Source: Sympetrum striolatum
Taxonomy: Eukaryota; Arthropoda; Insecta; Odonata; Libellulidae
Assembly: GCA_947579665.1 (NCBI GenBank)
Contig: OX388343.1
Span: forward strand, 103,421,657 to 103,485,656
Direction: 5' to 3'
Length of the DNA stretch: 64,000 nt
Shown here: positions 1 through 11,236 of the stretch, one piece after another
Position numbering within the stretch: the first letter of the stretch is position 1
Layout: each line of letters begins with the position of its first letter
Made by a program: the position numbers and the translations under genes
The notes under the pieces: model-generated
The model's database searches: none
Seen by the model: the letters and a program-made list of their open reading frames with translations, nothing else
Told to the model about the DNA's origin: nothing

Positions 1-3000
1 TTTAACAGTTCAATAAGTTTATTTTATTGCCAATCTATCCTTTCACCATTTCATTGCTAATCATTTTTATAATGGTTGTAATTCTTCAGAATTTGATGTT
101 TCTGGGAATATTGACATCATTATTTTCAGAATGGATGCGATTCATTTATAGTATATGTTACATTAACTTCACTGCAAATTTTATCTTAATTTTGATAGTT
201 TAAGCGAAAAACCGAAATGAGAGAGAAAGTGGATGATTCTCTTGGTTGCGTTAGTTAGCGTGAAATCCTGTAACACAATACGAGGTCTTACATAAACCAC
301 TAGATCATATTTAATGGGAATTATTCTACGGCAGGGTTTTCCTAATTTTTGTTAAACGCCATCAAATGGCTCACCAACGCATATGACATAATATAATTAT
401 CACTTAGGATCGAAACTTCCAATCCCGGATTAGATATTTATGCGAATTTTTTCGCGATTGCTTTTTATTTTCTTTAGAGCTGATGGCGTGTTCATGATGT
501 CTTAATGCTCAACTCATTTTGCTGTTTGTCTCATATTTTTTGTATTCTAAACATAATTTTTGCATTGTAGATTTTAACAACTGTTTTTGATTAATCCTTT
601 TTTATAATTTTCAATGTTTAATATCTTTTAGTGTGCAACTTTCCGATGCTATATTACACTTTCACGTTTACTATATTTTTATTGTTATTGTTTTCTGTTT
701 AAGTTCTAGAAATAAAATTCCTTAGAGCAATGTAGCAATTCTGTAAGAATATTTTGCAGCTTTTTCACACTCCTCTTTTAATGGATGTTTTACTACAGTG
801 GAGATTTTTTCTTAAGCTCTTACTTTTTTAAACCCTCATTGTAGTTTCTGTCTCTCTTCTTCTTTTTATTGCTTGTTTTTCTTATCATTACCATTTTGTA
901 AAATGGCAAAGTGTTAGAAATAAGAGAAGACTTTACAGACGCAATCAGTAAAGTCGATTATATCATCTATAATTTTTTGCATACTGCTGCTTTAGATTCA
1001 CTTACGCTTCTCCATTGACTCATGTGATCATCTTTCAAAATCGTTGATATATATAATAATACAGCATACAAGTAAATGAACTCTCTTCTCAAGCAAACTG
1101 TTTCGGGGGCTATTTTGTGGAATTATTAAACAAATAGAAAAATATGTAACTTCCACACAAAGGGTCAATTCAAGAACTTAGTTTCGATGCAATATCAAAG
1201 TGCTGCATCCTCATCTAACAAAGTTATACCGCAACGAAACATAGGTTTTGCATTAAGCGATTGTACATGGAAGTTACATACTTTTATTCCTTTGTGTCCT
1301 AATCATATTCACTCCGAAAATCTGCCGATTATATATTTGTTTTGGATTTCGAATTTTCCTTGATGACACTTTATAAGATCAGCACCAAAATATTGAAGAC
1401 ATTCGTCGGAATTTGTGTCATTGCAAACTTTGTTGCTTATCCGGTATTTTCTCTTGTGTACTCAAACCTCGCGCCTCGCTAAAAACCATCTTGTTTCACG
1501 CAAAGGAAAGTCGTAATTCAAATCACAATAAATAATTTTACTCTTTTATTACCAGATATGACTAAACAATTCAAATTTAGAGAATTGCGCGATAATTGGG
1601 TTAAAGTAAGAGACAGATATCTTCTTTGAAAATGTAGCCAATATAATGTGTCTTTCCGTTACATAGGACGTTATGATGCTGGGAGAAAAATCAATGAGGA
1701 TAGTTCTAGAACTGGTTACCTTAAACATACTAACGATAAGCAACAGCAAAATATTAGGGAAATGGATTTATGTTGCATGTATCCCTGTTATACATCCACT
1801 ATCACATCCAGAATTGCGGCTCGTGGAATATATAAGTAGGTTAAAACTAAATGAGAGGTAGAAGATAAAAATGAGGCGTTTTTATATAAATTAAAGCTCC
1901 AAATATGATCAGGTATGGAAATACAGCAGTATGCGTGAGTTTAAGTAGGCAATTAAAATCTAGAGAATCTTGAGCGTGGATCCATCAAGCATTCCCGTAT
2001 AACGGCAATGATTTGCAAGTGAACTTCCAGATCTCGTCTCTGACGGCGGAGCCCTCTGACTGCTCATCAATCATTTGTCCTTCCCAAGAGTCATCATCAC
2101 TTTGAAGATTCTAGTTAGGCAGTCCTCTTTCATCTCTATGAGGAAAAGATAACGAGCATTTGAAAATATGCAGATTATCGTTTTATCTGTCCTTTCCCCA
2201 AAATAGTGGAATGCTTTTCACTGATGATGTTTAAAAATCGTGTATAAATCAAAGGATGACGGATTCCCTTTCAATTAAGTGAACTAATGATCGATGGAAC
2301 GTTTTCTCTTTAGGGTGTCTCTCGTTTCACTGAACGTCGGCGAGGGTCGCTCAATGTAAGAATTTCTTTTGCTCTCTCATAGTATACGCGGCTTCAATTA
2401 GACTACAAGTTAGTTTCCAACATCGATACTTGTAATATACGAAAATTATAATTTTTAGTTTTTTTTTTGATAAATCTATCTTAAACATAACAATCTCAAC
2501 AAGATACACCTTACAGTTAATTTTTCATACTGCCGCTTAAGACTGTTCATAATTCTTTCCATTATACTAGCTAGAGTAAAATTCTACTCAGTATTAACTA
2601 CCTAAAGTTTTTTGTCTCAAAAATAGGATAATTGATCGTTGTAAAGGCATTCGTTGGAATTAATTGGCATCCCTTATTGCTTAACATTTTATTGGGATTT
2701 GATAATTAGCCTTATGAATCTCTTAAATAATTCGAAATTTCGCTTAACTATATCCCATCAAAGCTAAAATTGCGGTGCATCATATATGCTGCTGTTTCAT
2801 TTCATATTTTTATTCATAACTATACACTATAGTGGTTATTTTTCGATTAAATGAATAAATAGATTGGATTCTCACGTTCAGTTTGTTTTGATGTTACTCT
2901 GGCTCAGGCGAAATGGGTCGAGGCTTAATTCTTTGGTACCTACAATTCAATAAGAATTTAAGCCTGTAAAAATCCTATCTGGCTGCTTCATTTTGAATAA

Positions 3001-3925
3001 TAATCACATGTAAAGAAAACCTCTATTGTCAAAATCATTCAAAAGATTGAAATTTTTATTATCTGTCTAGAATCTGGCTTAAATTGAGAATGTGTAAATG
3101 ATCGTTTTACTATTTTCGAGATCATAAACGTAATACTCAACAACTCCGCCAAGAAGGTCCGAACTCGAGATTTTTTTAGGTTTATAAGTTTAAAATACTT
3201 GAGAGATATAAGAATTTTACAAATGATAGGGAATATTCATTATCTGAAAATGATTTTGTCAAATATACCGCGTATAAATCTAAAACGCGACTTTCAAAGG
3301 AATTACAATTTTTTTGAACAAGTAAAATAAATGAAGAGAGAGAAAAAATTTCGAAAACCGCATTCTGAATTGGAAAGTCTCTCTTGATGCAAAATCTCAT
3401 AAGATGTCTGGGCACGAAGAATACATTGCATATTAGGGGAAATCAGAAAGAATGAATCGCTCAGATGAAATAGACCAAAAATTCAGAATTATGAAGAGTA
3501 AAGCTGAAAATTATGAATTGCGAAACAAAAAAGGAAAGTGAAGGTCATTTCAATATAAATTCGAAGAAAAAGTAAGAGCTCAGAAGCTTAAAAGACTTGG
3601 GAAATGACAGACGTGAAACAAAATGCAGAATTAAAATGAATAAGTATCAGGGTACAAAGAACTCGTTACGATTCGTATGAAACGAAGAAAAAATGCTCTT
3701 GAACAGAATGTAATGACGATCTTTATTTATCACTTTGTGCTGCAGAAGTCACATATTTCCGTCTTACTTTTTGATGGAGCATTCAAAACCTAACCTTGAC
3801 GTCAAACGCGCTTGATTTTCACAATAAAGGATAATTTTAAACTTCTCGAGTTATCATGGCGAGCGGTTCAGGAATTCTATAAATGATAGTCTTATAATTT
3901 TAAAATTCAATCTCGAAAGTGATCA
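1..3925. other. AT-rich non-coding stretch, no gene recognised
   Basis: No reading frame here looks like a known protein, and frames are short and broken by stops on both strands. The only structure I can point to is a 13-bp perfect inverted repeat, TATGTAACTTCCA at 1143-1155 and its complement at 1268-1280, about 112 bases apart. A further short complementary pair (CACAAAGG / CCTTTGTG) lies beside it. This could be the remnant of a small foldback element. Otherwise I see nothing to annotate. Confidence 0.6.
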
Positions 3926-3997
3926 TATTTATTATTTATTTTGTTGGAATTGTATTCTGACTCAGGCCGTAGGGCCTCAGGACCGACTCAGTAACCT
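3926..3997 (-). repeat. 3' end of a LINE-type retrotransposon (solo tail)
   Basis: Read on the minus strand, a short hairpin-forming stretch (GAGGCCCTACGGCCTGAG) is followed by AATAAATAATAAATA. A small terminal hairpin followed by AATAAA and an AT-rich tail recurs at 8391, 10473, 11181 and 49461, where a LINE C-terminus or similar tail is sometimes attached. I therefore read this as a 5'-truncated LINE 3' terminus. The family is not identified. Confidence 0.4.
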
Positions 3998-4038
3998 TAA
4001 AAATTACATGTACTTCATTAAATTGAAAGTCTATTTTC

Positions 4039-4330
4039 ATCTACGTCTACATATTTATCCTTCAAGGTGTAGCAGTGGATGCATGCATCATTACTTCCCT
4101 CATCGATTAGTTATTCCTTCGCGGAAAAATAAATGGCGACTATTTTTCCATCCATTGCTCTGATTTTTCTCGCAGTATTAGAACGGCCTATGTAACAAGA
4201 AGGTTGCTTAAATCGGATTCCTTCTCTGAGAACGTGATTTCTCCGAATGTGTTGAGTGAATTTTACCTTTATTTAATCTTTCTGTCTTCTAAAAATTCTC
4301 AAGCATGAGGAACTGAAGCATCTGAACGAT
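4039..4330 (-). pseudogene. Decayed LINE reverse-transcriptase C-terminus, TAGATG-tail family, copy 1
   Basis: On the minus strand the conceptual translation has a degenerate IVQMLQFLMLEN segment, then RKIRAMDGK. These align by eye with the better copy at 6745-7080 (ITQMLQDAGWESLEDR and ARKIRELDARTNRSKNSFF). Several stops and frameshifts interrupt it. It ends in an imperfect TAGACGTAGATG tail at 4039-4053, the short tandem tail expected at the 3' end of this LINE family. It is the 3' end of a 5'-truncated, inactive copy. Family assignment rests on the shared peptide and tail, not on a database search. Confidence 0.6.
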
Positions 4331-6744
4331 CACCGATTCTTTTTAACTATTATTTACACAGCTTAAGCCTTCCGTTATACTTTTTCGAATTCACGAATGC
4401 AATATCACAGTTTTTTACTACACACTTCTCGGCAGCTCAATATTTTACCTTTTTTCATGATAGTAACAATTTTGCATTCATGGGAAGAAAGTGGAAAATT
4501 CTCCTTTCTAAATTTAATGGAAGCTCAATTATGACTTATCACCTAATGGAGAACACATGAATTTACTATTTAATTAACTAAATATAACTAAGTGGGTGGG
4601 TTTGTAATCGGAAATATTGAAGATTATTTTCGAATAGATCATGTAGATTATTTTAGGGAAGAAATTCCTTTACATCGCACGCTACCGCTACCAATTTTAA
4701 ATGACCTGAAGTACATGCTAATACCATAACTCGAATCACATGCATATTTCTAAAACAGACGACGTAACTGCCGTATCTGCTGCAAACTTCAAGCTATCGC
4801 TATTTTCTGAAATATCGCACGTATCAACAAATATTAACGCACGTTTTCACAGAAGAATAATCATCTCAACCAGCTTTACATCTCTTTCGGATAGTTTACT
4901 GGAGAAATTATTAATAAAGGTCGATTTGCAGTATAATCTATTTATCACTTTAACTCCATTTACACATTTATCAGATATAAACAACGTATGAGTCAAAATT
5001 AAATGCTGATTTCTTGGCACCATACTTCTAGTAATGCCTGTTTCAGAATTCATTAATGAAAATGAAATTGATAAACTTGGTATTGATAAATGATGAACAA
5101 AATATCATTTTTCTCTCTATCAAGTTATCATTAATAATTCAAAAGCACTACCTTTCCTTGAAATATCTGTGTACATTTATACAAATTCTATCCAAGAAGA
5201 CCTAAAAAGTATGCAAAATTCGACCCTTCGAATTCATTTTGAAATGAAATAGCGAGAAATACGTGTTTGGATGATTTCACGCCTAGCGCTTTCTTCACCT
5301 CCACAGTGTGATATCTGCATCTGGTTGTATTTGTATACTCTCGCCTTTGCAAACAAGGAGAAGTGTGGGCAGGGTGAGCACCACTCTCTAAGTTTATCAT
5401 CAATATTAGCCGTAAACCGCACCCGGAAATTGCCAGAGAATAGAGGTTAAAAGGGATTTGTTTGTTCTAGGGTTCTGTATCCATGCAACCCACTGCAGCT
5501 GCGAATTGTATCTCCCTCAAGTAGCCGATGCCACTGTCCAAATAGCCACTGAGAACTGACCACTCCCCTGCGAATCGTATTGCAGAAGACGCATGGTATG
5601 TATGCACTTACAATATGTCAATTTAATTTTCAATATTTTCTGATATCGTTGTTTTTGGAAGTGGAATGCGCGACTTAATGTCTTTCTCCTGGGTATTTAG
5701 TCTTATTCGTCAACTTATATATTCATAGCTGTGTACACCACCGCAGGTGCATCTCGTACAGGGCGCTGATTTAAATGTAGCATTTTTTTTATCAATTTTA
5801 GATACTTCATCTATTCATTTCAGTTAGGAGACGCTTCGTACCTTTTTATATTTTAAAAACATTTCTACTTAATTTAAGTAAATGAATAAAAACGAAATGT
5901 GACGTGTACAATCTCAATGGAAGAATTAGTCGGTACTACTGCTTGTGTGTGTATGACTGTTTAATTAGAAAGGCATCTTTTTCCGGTGAATACTATGTAT
6001 GCAATCTTCCTGGATTGTCAATCAGATAAAATAACAAGGAACCAAAACTTCTTCTGAACTTACTAAGATCGTAATTTTTTTCCGCGTTTTATCATTTGCC
6101 GAATTTCCATCCTAAACTTTTTCTCCTTGGGATTCCTAGCTTGCTAAAGTGAGCTTTCCATTGATAATGTCTTCATGATCTCTGTGATTATGGCTTCCAG
6201 TTACCTTTTTGAATCGATCATTCAACAGTTTGAACCGCCTCTGGTTTTCTTCTAGTTTCTGATGTTTACTTGTTGCATGGCACCAACCGTTAGCGTTCCT
6301 TTCGGATCCTGTGGTTACTTCCTCTGCCGAAGGGGTTCAACTTCAAAATTTTTTTACTGTTAACATTTTGCTCCGTAATCCTTGGACTATCTATTGCTTA
6401 ATTAATAGGATCCTCCCGCGATCACATCCTTAAAGGATTCGTATTATTCGGATAGATTTATCTTATTCTTGCTTTCTTACACTAGCCTTAAACTTACCTT
6501 TTGCGATCTGTTAGTGTATTTTGTGATGAGGATCGGCAGAAAACGCTTGCAAGTTTCTTAAATGGGAGCTTTTTATCTGGATTCCACTCTATATATATTC
6601 TGCATAAAAACCACTTCTTCTTGCAATGTTGCCTAAATTGCAACTTTCGAAAATCGATTTCGTAACCGTAGAGTAAATTACAGCACGAATTATCCACTTT
6701 TTGTGGCATCAAAGTCAACTAATGTCTATGTATATTTAAGAACC
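4331..6744. other. Unrecognised non-coding stretch
   Basis: I see no recognisable peptide, RNA gene or strong inverted repeat. Short frames at about 4.74-5.05, 5.19-5.42 and 6.49-6.72 kb have no similarity to a family I know and overlap on opposite strands, as chance frames do. Confidence 0.5.
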
Positions 6745-7080
6745 CTGCAAGCCGCCTTTCGGCGTGAGGCAGGGGTTGCAAGCACCTTCACTCTATTTTC
6801 CTAAACGGTTGCTTTCGCGTATACTTCGCGGAAAAAATGAATTTTTGGAACGATTCGTTCTAGCATCTAATTCCCTAATCTTTCTGGCAGTATCAGAACG
6901 GCCCATATAACAGGGGGGCCGCATTATATCGGTTACATCCTCTGAAAACGTAATTTCTCTGAACTTATTTAATAAATTTATCCTCTGAATTTTTCATCTA
7001 TCTTCTAATGATTCCCATCCCGCGTCCTGTAACATCTGAGTGATACTCGCTGTTTTATCGTAGCATAACCAAATGTTTAT
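6745..7080 (-). pseudogene. LINE reverse-transcriptase C-terminal fragment, TAGATG-tail family, copy 2 (best preserved)
   Basis: On the minus strand, one frame from about 7060 down to 6795 reads ITQMLQDAGWESLEDR, an in-frame TGA where arginine is expected, then KIQRINLLNKFREITFSEDV, MRPPCYMGRSDTARKIREL, and ARTNRSKNSFFPRSIRE. The W-E-S-L-E-x-R block and the R-T-N-x-x-x-N-S-F-F-P-R-x-I-R-x-x-N-x-L block are hallmarks of the C-terminal domain of non-LTR retrotransposon reverse transcriptases. The frame ends in a stop. A 3' UTR with a GCCGCCTTTCGGCG hairpin and a CCCTGCAAG box follows, a box shared with the copy at 40575. With one stop and otherwise intact, it is younger than its two relatives. 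The catalytic palm and endonuclease are absent. Confidence 0.75.
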
Positions 7081-8390
7081 TCAGTTATCGAAAAAATAAT
7101 TTAACCTAAAACTGCCTGAATGCGTAAGTCATTCGTATTCTATTTGTATTATTTCCTATCGCAGCCAAATAAACATGCTGCCTCCTCTTTAGACTTACAG
7201 GAAAGATAATTTTCTAAGATTTCGGAAAATCAAGCTGATTTCGAACTGGTAACATTCCTAGCAAAATTATTATATTATTCAATTTTTTTGGGCTATTGAA
7301 GATGAAATGGGAGAAATTAGATATTATTCAGCGATAGGTGTAATAAAGAAGTAAAGAATAGATTGTCAGGTTAAGATGCATATGAACAGTTGCATGAATT
7401 CGCTAAATTAGGATGTTGGAGACGAGCTGGAGTTGTGTGAGCATCATCGGAAATTTTGACGTGCTTGGGCATGCTTTCTAATCATTTAGAAAGTATGCAA
7501 AGATTGGAGACACGATTATTTCAAAGAAAGAAATTAATTATCGAGTCAAAAAAAAAAACGATTATTCTACCGCATTAGTCACAGAAAAGATCGTTGTGAT
7601 ACGAAGGCCATACCATCGCCACATTACATTTTTGACGGATTAGAATTGCCGGTCTTCGGAATTGCTATCGCACTAATTTATTGTCTTCAACGAGTCCTCC
7701 TTTTCATAAAGAATTAGTTGCGAACGTTATCATTTCAAGACGTATTCTGGAACGTTTCTTCGAAACGATTCATGTTTCCGTACGCATATGAGAACTTGTA
7801 AAGGAACTTTAAAAATTGATTGTGGAACTTATTAGTTGAGTGCTTCGACCTCACGAGCTACACATGGAAACAAAATAAACGAGAATGGAATGCAATGATG
7901 TCCGCGGACGTCAAAGGGAATATTCATTGGAAAGAACGTCCCTGCAGACTCCGGCGAATGAGCTGCTCAGAAAACGCAATAACAAAGAGACTCTTCACGG
8001 ATGAGCACTTCCGTCGACTCCGTGGTATAACGACGCGATTCATCAAAGTGACTAAATCTTACATCCGACCCATTTCTAAATTGAACGCGATTGTCCTTCG
8101 CGTCTCTCCACCGCTCCTTTAGGTCCGAAAAAAGATGGAACCAATTCGCGAGGAGGGGTTGGAGTTGAACGACGAATGTGTAGGGGGTGGCTAACGTTTC
8201 CTCGTTTCATATCGACTTTGATATTCATTTTTCGGTCGGCTTAGATCGAGGATTTCCAATCTTTGATCGCATGTGAGCCGCATTTTCTCCTGCAAAGACC
8301 TTGCGGCTTCAGAGAATGTGCTTCGCCCTATTTCTAAATGTAAATTATCGAGTTTAAGATCGTTGATATTTGAAGTGATCGTACGTTTAC
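7081..8390. other. Unrecognised stretch with a G+C-richer patch
   Basis: The stretch 7860-8260 is less AT-rich than its surroundings and carries a 100-codon open frame (7820-8122, plus). Its translation is rich in R, C, T and S and has no domain, signal peptide or repeat that I recognise. I treat the frame as chance. Confidence 0.4.
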
Positions 8391-8545
8391 ATTTTTTATT
8401 TATTTACTTAAGTTCGCGTTGCAAGTTGGCCATCAGGCCAGGTGGCAACGTTTAAGGGGAACATAAAAATGATTCTAAACCCGGCATTCGCCCAGAGATG
8501 GGAGGGAAACCCCTCCAAAAACCTCCCGTAGGCTGTACAATTAAA
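8391..8545 (-). repeat. Solo LINE 3' end
   Basis: On the minus strand a GC-rich hairpin, TGGCCTGATGGCCA, is followed by an A+T tail with AAGTAAATAAATAAA at 8391-8410. The neighbouring bases resemble the 3' UTR of the LINE at 10473-11105 (both have GTTGCCACC, then a short inverted repeat, then CTTGCA). It is probably a 5'-truncated insertion of the same or a sister family; no coding sequence remains. Confidence 0.5.
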
Positions 8546-8569
8546 CTACAATACATATATTACAAATAC

Positions 8570-9254
8570 AAAAAATCTGATGTGGCCAACACATGACTTT
8601 CGCCGTATTTATTGAAAAAAAGAAGCCTATGCCGGTAATATATAAATAACTCCAAAACAATGAGTGTTACAGGAAAATGTTTCATACAACATTTGTAGTA
8701 AAGTACATTATCTATAACTTTGGTATATAATTGTATATACCTACATTGCATTCTGACAGAGATATGTATAAAAAACTTCCATTTCTGGATAAACAACAAC
8801 TTCCGGTTAACCATTATTGAATAACAACTCATAAACAATCAGTGTTACGAAAGAATGTTTCATACAAAAGTTGTAGGAAAGTACATTATCTACAACTTTT
8901 GTGTGTAAATGTATATCCCTGTATTGCATTTTTACAGAGATATTTAAGTAACAATATTTTGTTCCGGATAAACCACAACGTACGGTTAAGCGATATTCAC
9001 CAAAAACTAATCAACTCTTGGCATTGTTAGGAAAGTACTAAATATGAATATTAAAAATGATCGGATAAATACTTTTTAAGATAGAGCGCCCGCAAACTTT
9101 TTTTACCACAGACAGACAGACACACAGACAGAAATGTTCGGGAAAATAGCGAAAACGTGCTCTATGGGCCCCAAAACATCTATTTCAGTCGAAAACTGGA
9201 GGTCGAATTTTTTTGCGAATACAGTGCTTTCTCTATACTACGTATAGGGAGAAA
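8570..9254 (+). mobile_element. Diverged Helentron-like non-autonomous element (relative of the 14-18.5 kb array)
   Basis: The left end reads AATCTGATGTGGCCAACACA then TGACTTTC, the same as the array units except for a few changes. The right end has the stem-loop CTTTCTCTATACTACGTATAGGGAGAAAA. Between them are diverged versions of the internal blocks: ATAACTC-AAACAATCAGTGTTAC, CTTCCGGTTA, ACTAATCAACTCT, AGAGCGCCC, an eroded CAGACAGACACACAGACAG tract where the array units have (CA)n, and GGGCCCCAAAACAT. It is shorter than the roughly 1.05-kb units and clearly older. It has no coding capacity. Orientation is given with the stem-loop as the 3' end. Confidence 0.7.
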
Positions 9255-10472
9255 ATAAAAATAAAATCATAAATCATTAATAAGAAGTATCATACATGAG
9301 ATTTGCCAATTAACTAAAATAATACAATACATGGTAGAATATCCATATAGTCACATATATAAATATAGATTGATGGAATATATTATTGGTGGGTTCGAAG
9401 TTCATTTTATTATTTCGGTTGTCTGATTCAAGCATAAATGAAACTTTCAAGGAAGAATAAGTCCCATGGAATCAGAAAGAGGACAGCAAGTTCCGCTCAA
9501 TTATGTGTACGATTTATCAGGCCAGGAAATTTTCTTAGTTATATTTTGAGTATGTTTTAAATCTTATCCAACCTACTGAAATTTCAATCCATTTCACTGT
9601 CCGTAAATATTTCACTGGGTAAAGTATGTAAAGTTAAGTTCTTTTGGAGCCCTTCAATGACGATCAAATATATTTCCGCAATAAATCGATTGCGATTGTT
9701 TTGCTCTGTGTTTTGGGAAATCCATGAAATGGAGACACTTGACTAGCTGGTCGATTAAGAGTACGGACAGAATGTGAACAAGTTCACCCAATCCAGCAGA
9801 TACAGATTATACTTTTATCTACTGATAAAAGTTCTACCATCTACGAAAAAGTATAATAACTCTACATTTCAATTGTACTTGTATTTCACGTTACATGTAA
9901 TGTACCTACTCTCGAACACCCATTTTATGATAAAAAGAATTTCCGAGGATTCAACTCAAAGATTAACACAAGCCTGCGTTTCACAAACTTCGCAGGCATC
10001 GTACAAGGTTTTAAAAGTAGATTGCTCCACTCAATTGTGCATGTTGTTATGCTTTGTATATCTCAATTTCTTTACTATTTTCCCAAATTAAATCATCTAA
10101 CCCCTAAATAAACTAGTCTTCTGTCGATTCCTAATATCTTTGACTAACGTCGCGACGTTCTCTAGCTTGGGAAGACTAACGAAGAAGGGCCATTCCTAAC
10201 CTGACCAATTCTTATTAGTGGGTGACCTCTGACCATTGCAAATCAAATATGACATTTCTAGACATCAGGTAAATTTCATAAATTTTATAAAGTTGATTAA
10301 CAGCTGCTCACTTCCAACTCTCGGAAGCGAGATTTGGACATTTAATGAGTGTATATTTGCGGATTGGTGAAGGAAACTCGCGTAAGATTCGAAATATTTT
10401 AGAGAGGTATAAGGTGAGGGGGAAATTAGGGGGAAGAGAAGAATTAAATGTTTGCAATATCTCGTTACTCAC
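9255..10472. other. Unrecognised AT-rich stretch
   Basis: A 105-codon open frame at 9774-10091 (plus) has a composition typical of translated AT-rich DNA and no recognisable domain. I see no RNA gene or strong repeat. Confidence 0.5.
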
Positions 10473-11105
10473 TTTTTATTATTATAAAAATGCTGCAAGT
10501 GGACTAATCGTCCGGTGGCAACACATATTACATATATTATTATAAATCCCATCAGCACATTTTTTAATTGCAAAAATTTATATATTCACAAATTTATCCT
10601 TCCCTTTCCTCATAATGCAAGTTTTTTCAGGGTTCCCAGTAGGCCTTCACGGCTACCGTAGCGATCCCGGGGACAAGTCCTCACCGTACATCACCCTACC
10701 ACTCCTACTCCAACAGTACTCGTCAAGCTCACTCGTCCTTAGTATCTTTACCCAATCTTTTCACAAACTCCCTATGATGTTTTGGGAAGGTCTCCAAGAC
10801 TCCTGCAGGCAAATCATTCCAATCCTTAAAAGCACGATTTAGAAAAGAGAATTTACTAATGTTTGTTCTCTGTTTCATTAATTTAAATTTATGTCTATGG
10901 TCTTTTCTGCCATGAAAATTTGGGATAGTGACTTTGTTTGATAATTCCTCTAACGATTTAACTCCTGTGTATACTTTAAAAATTATAGCTAGCCTTTTCT
11001 TGAATCTCCGCTCCTCTAAACTTTCCCAACCTAATTCTTTTAGCAACTGAGTAACGCTATCAAGCCTTGCATATCTGCCTAAGACGAATCTTGCTTCGGA
11101 TGAAG
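10473..11105 (-). pseudogene. 5'-truncated LINE: reverse-transcriptase C-terminus plus 3' UTR
   Basis: The minus-strand frame reads, from about 11105, ARFVLGRYARLDSVTQLLKE, then LGWESLEERRFKKRLAIIFK, VYTGVKSLEELSN, then RTNISKFSFLNRAFKDWNDL before a stop at 10729. These blocks match the standard C-terminal region of non-LTR retrotransposon reverse transcriptases (ARFxxxxYxxxDSV, W-E-S-L-E-x-R-R, R-T-N, F-x-x-R-x-x-x-D-W-N-x-L-P). The frame is open through the whole fragment, so this insertion is fairly young. About 250 bases of 3' UTR follow, ending in a hairpin (CCGGACGATTAGTCC) and an AATAATAAAAAG tail near 10473. The endonuclease and catalytic YxDD region are missing, consistent with ordinary 5' truncation. 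Superfamily (CR1/L2/Jockey-type) not resolved. Confidence 0.8.
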
Positions 11106-11180
11106 TAACAGAGGAGCGGAAGAATCGGAGCGAATGGCGTGTCTCTCTTACGAATCACGAAGGACAGACAGAAAGAGATG

Positions 11181-11236
11181 GTTGGGAATTTTATTTTGGG
11201 GTTGCCATCAGGCAAATTGTATTTAAGCCTGGCGTG
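11181..11236 (-). repeat. Solo LINE 3' end
   Basis: On the minus strand TTTGCCTGATGGCAACCCC (a short hairpin) runs into AAAATAAAATTCCC. This is the same terminal hairpin plus AATAAA arrangement as at 8391 and 10473. Only the terminus is recognisable. Confidence 0.35.
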
